Source of the DNA: Pseudomonas sp. REP124
GTDB taxonomy: Bacteria > Pseudomonadota > Gammaproteobacteria > Pseudomonadales > Pseudomonadaceae
Length of the DNA stretch: 52,444 bases
Direction of reading: 5' to 3'
Assembly (NCBI RefSeq): GCF_020164475.1
Contig: NZ_JAIQWX010000032.1
Coordinates: 1 to 52,444 of the forward strand
Shown here: positions 51,407-52,444 of the stretch, in pieces
Numbering within the stretch: the stretch's first letter is position 1
Layout of the letters: every line of letters starts with the position of its first letter
Notes under the pieces: generated by a model
What the model was told of the DNA's origin: nothing
Seen by the model: the letters and a program-made list of their open reading frames with translations, nothing else
Database searches by the model: none
Program-made: the position numbers and the translations under genes

Positions 51407-52356
51407 GCGACTTGTGATTCTTCTGCCAGCTCGGCTTGATATAACCGAATGGCCTGCTCCAACTCAGGAGAGCGTTGAGCCCATTGTTCGGGAGGTAGAG
51501 GTTTGGACCATTCGATGATCTCCGGATTTGTCAGCTCAGGTGGCGGCGCGAGTTTCCAAACCTGAAGCATCATGACCAGAGGCGTACCCAACAGAAAAAT
51601 GGACGCGAAGAACGACAGTGCCTGACCAAACTCCCTGGCCATAAGGTGATCACGGATGTCGATAAAAAAACCGTACCAGACACCCCAGAAAATGCCCTTA
51701 CTTCCCAGTTTTCCACGAATGCCCTCCAGATCGTTTCCGAGTGGTATCGCGTCTGCCCCAACCTCCATATAGCTGCGCATGCACTCCCAGAGGCGCATCG
51801 CCGTTTCACCGCCGCCGCAACTGAACCCCAGGCTGAAGTCACGCTCCTTCTCGGGCGCATCGGGATCGGGATTTCGAAAGCCCACGACCAACAGACCTTG
51901 AGTGATTTTGCCGTGCCGCCCGACAGAGTCCATTGCCACGGCTTGGGCCGTGACCTGCTCCCACGGCACGATCCAGTAATGGCCATCGTCGAATGGCACA
52001 CAGACTTCGCGGCGTTGGCGGTTGAAGCGCACGGGAGGAGGGACAGGGCGGCTCAAAATGTAGATGAGCATCAGTATCGGAAAGCCGCAAAAACACATGA
52101 ATCCATACCAGAAGAGAACATCCAGCGACTCAAAACCCATGGCCCACCCCATCCATAAAAAGATCAGGACCACTGGCCAAAGCACCATGACAAAAGAGCC
52201 GATGCTGTAAGAACCGATATCGAGAAACACCTCGTTCTTGCGCCAGATGATATTGAGCACATCCTTGGGTGTTTGCCCTGTTGGGACAGCGGGAGGTGCC
52301 AGATAATCCTCTCGTGATAACAGCCCCTTGCGGCTGCCGGGCTTGGCTGAAGTCAT
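51403..52356 (-). CDS. Array membrane protein, copy 1
   Basis: 317 residues; first complete gene of the array in transcription order. N-terminus GSRKGLLSREDYLAPPAVPTGQTPKD; helices at about 55-78 (VMVLWPVVLIFLWMGWAMGF) and 85-105 (WYGFMCFCGFPILMLIYIL); core FNRQRREVCVPFDDGHYWIVPWEQV; FSCGGGETAMRLWECMRSYMEVGADAIPLGNDLEGIRGKLG; a third helix (SFFASIFLLGTPLVMMLQVW); and conserved tail IIEWSKPLPPEQWAQRSPELEQAIRL. AAGGAT is the ribosome site, located in the upstream micro-ORF. Function unknown. Confidence 0.8.
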   Translation of the reverse strand: MTSAKPGSRKGLLSREDYLAPPAVPTGQTPKDVLNIIWRKNEVFLDIGSYSIGSFVMVLWPVVLIFLWMGWAMGFESLDVLFWYGFMCFCGFPILMLIYILSRPVPPPVRFNRQRREVCVPFDDGHYWIVPWEQVTAQAVAMDSVGRHGKITQGLLVVGFRNPDPDAPEKERDFSLGFSCGGGETAMRLWECMRSYMEVGADAIPLGNDLEGIRGKLGSKGIFWGVWYGFFIDIRDHLMAREFGQALSFFASIFLLGTPLVMMLQVWKLAPPPELTNPEIIEWSKPLPPEQWAQRSPELEQAIRLYQAELAEESQVA

Positions 52357-52444
52357 ACGCTATCCTTGGGCATCAGATAGCTGGAGTTCTGTTGCGGGCC
52401 GAGGCGATGAACGCTGGCCCGATCCAGTTCGTAGGTGGGCTCGT
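52353..52444 (-). CDS. Partial micro-ORF or end of a larger gene, cut by the window edge
   Basis: The frame reads EPTYELDRASVHRLGPQQNS then SYLMPKDSV and stops in an ATGA overlap with copy 1. It matches micro-ORF 1 from ELDRA onward. It could be a further micro-ORF, or the C-terminus of a longer upstream protein from which the micro-ORFs are duplicated tails; the upstream sequence is outside the window. Confidence 0.5.
   Translation of the reverse strand, partial: EPTYELDRASVHRLGPQQNSSYLMPKDSV

Overview
The window is about 52 kb of GC-rich chromosome from a fluorescent-type Pseudomonas. The evidence is the gltX - tRNA cluster - uvrB - aminotransferase block, numerous Pseudomonas REP/REPIN repeats (GTGGGAGCGGGCTTG-type and CTGTAGCAGCTG-type) between genes, strong Shine-Dalgarno sites, and many catabolic genes controlled by AraC and OprD-type components. 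No plasmid, prophage or insertion sequence is evident.

Region by region. 1-11.6 kb is housekeeping: a TetR / alpha-beta hydrolase / thioesterase operon, a duplicated tRNA-Glu/tRNA-Ala operon, gltX, an EmrAB-type efflux pair, uvrB, an aromatic-type aminotransferase and tRNA-Asn. 11.6-17.0 kb holds an AraC regulator divergent from an MFS / FAH-hydrolase / SDR / 2-hydroxyacid dehydrogenase operon. That operon ends in a hairpin followed by a scrambled remnant of two transporter genes whose full-length relatives lie at 35.6-38.8 kb.

17.3-35.6 kb is an aromatic-degradation island. It has two adjacent AraC regulators and an OprD porin facing antABC (anthranilate 1,2-dioxygenase). These are followed by a complete HAAT-type (branched-chain amino acid-like) ABC importer, a kynurenine-formamidase-like hydrolase, and a second, tightly overlapping operon. 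The second operon encodes a PDR-type reductase, Rieske oxygenase alpha and beta subunits, an isochorismatase-fold protein without the catalytic triad, an SDR and a dienelactone hydrolase-SnoaL fusion. The likely logic is outer-membrane and inner-membrane uptake, side-chain or amide removal, and ring hydroxylation, with products passed to catechol metabolism encoded elsewhere; no ring-cleavage dioxygenase is present here.

35.6-47.8 kb is a mixed stretch: an atypical Nramp-like transporter, a xanthine/uracil-type permease, an orphan BrnA-like antitoxin with a palindromic operator, arylamine N-acetyltransferase, exonuclease III, a GNAT acetyltransferase, a six-unit REP cluster, a Gly/Ser-rich exported protein, a DUF1254/DUF1214 protein, two divergent L,D-transpeptidases and a PheC-like periplasmic protein.

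47.8-52.4 kb is the least ordinary part: a tandem array of four paralogous roughly 300-residue membrane proteins (one frameshifted). Every gene is separated from the next by a conserved 34-38 codon micro-ORF, and all starts and stops are joined by ATGA overlaps. The array runs off the right edge and decays on the left. It and the two-Rieske island are the best candidates for undescribed biology.
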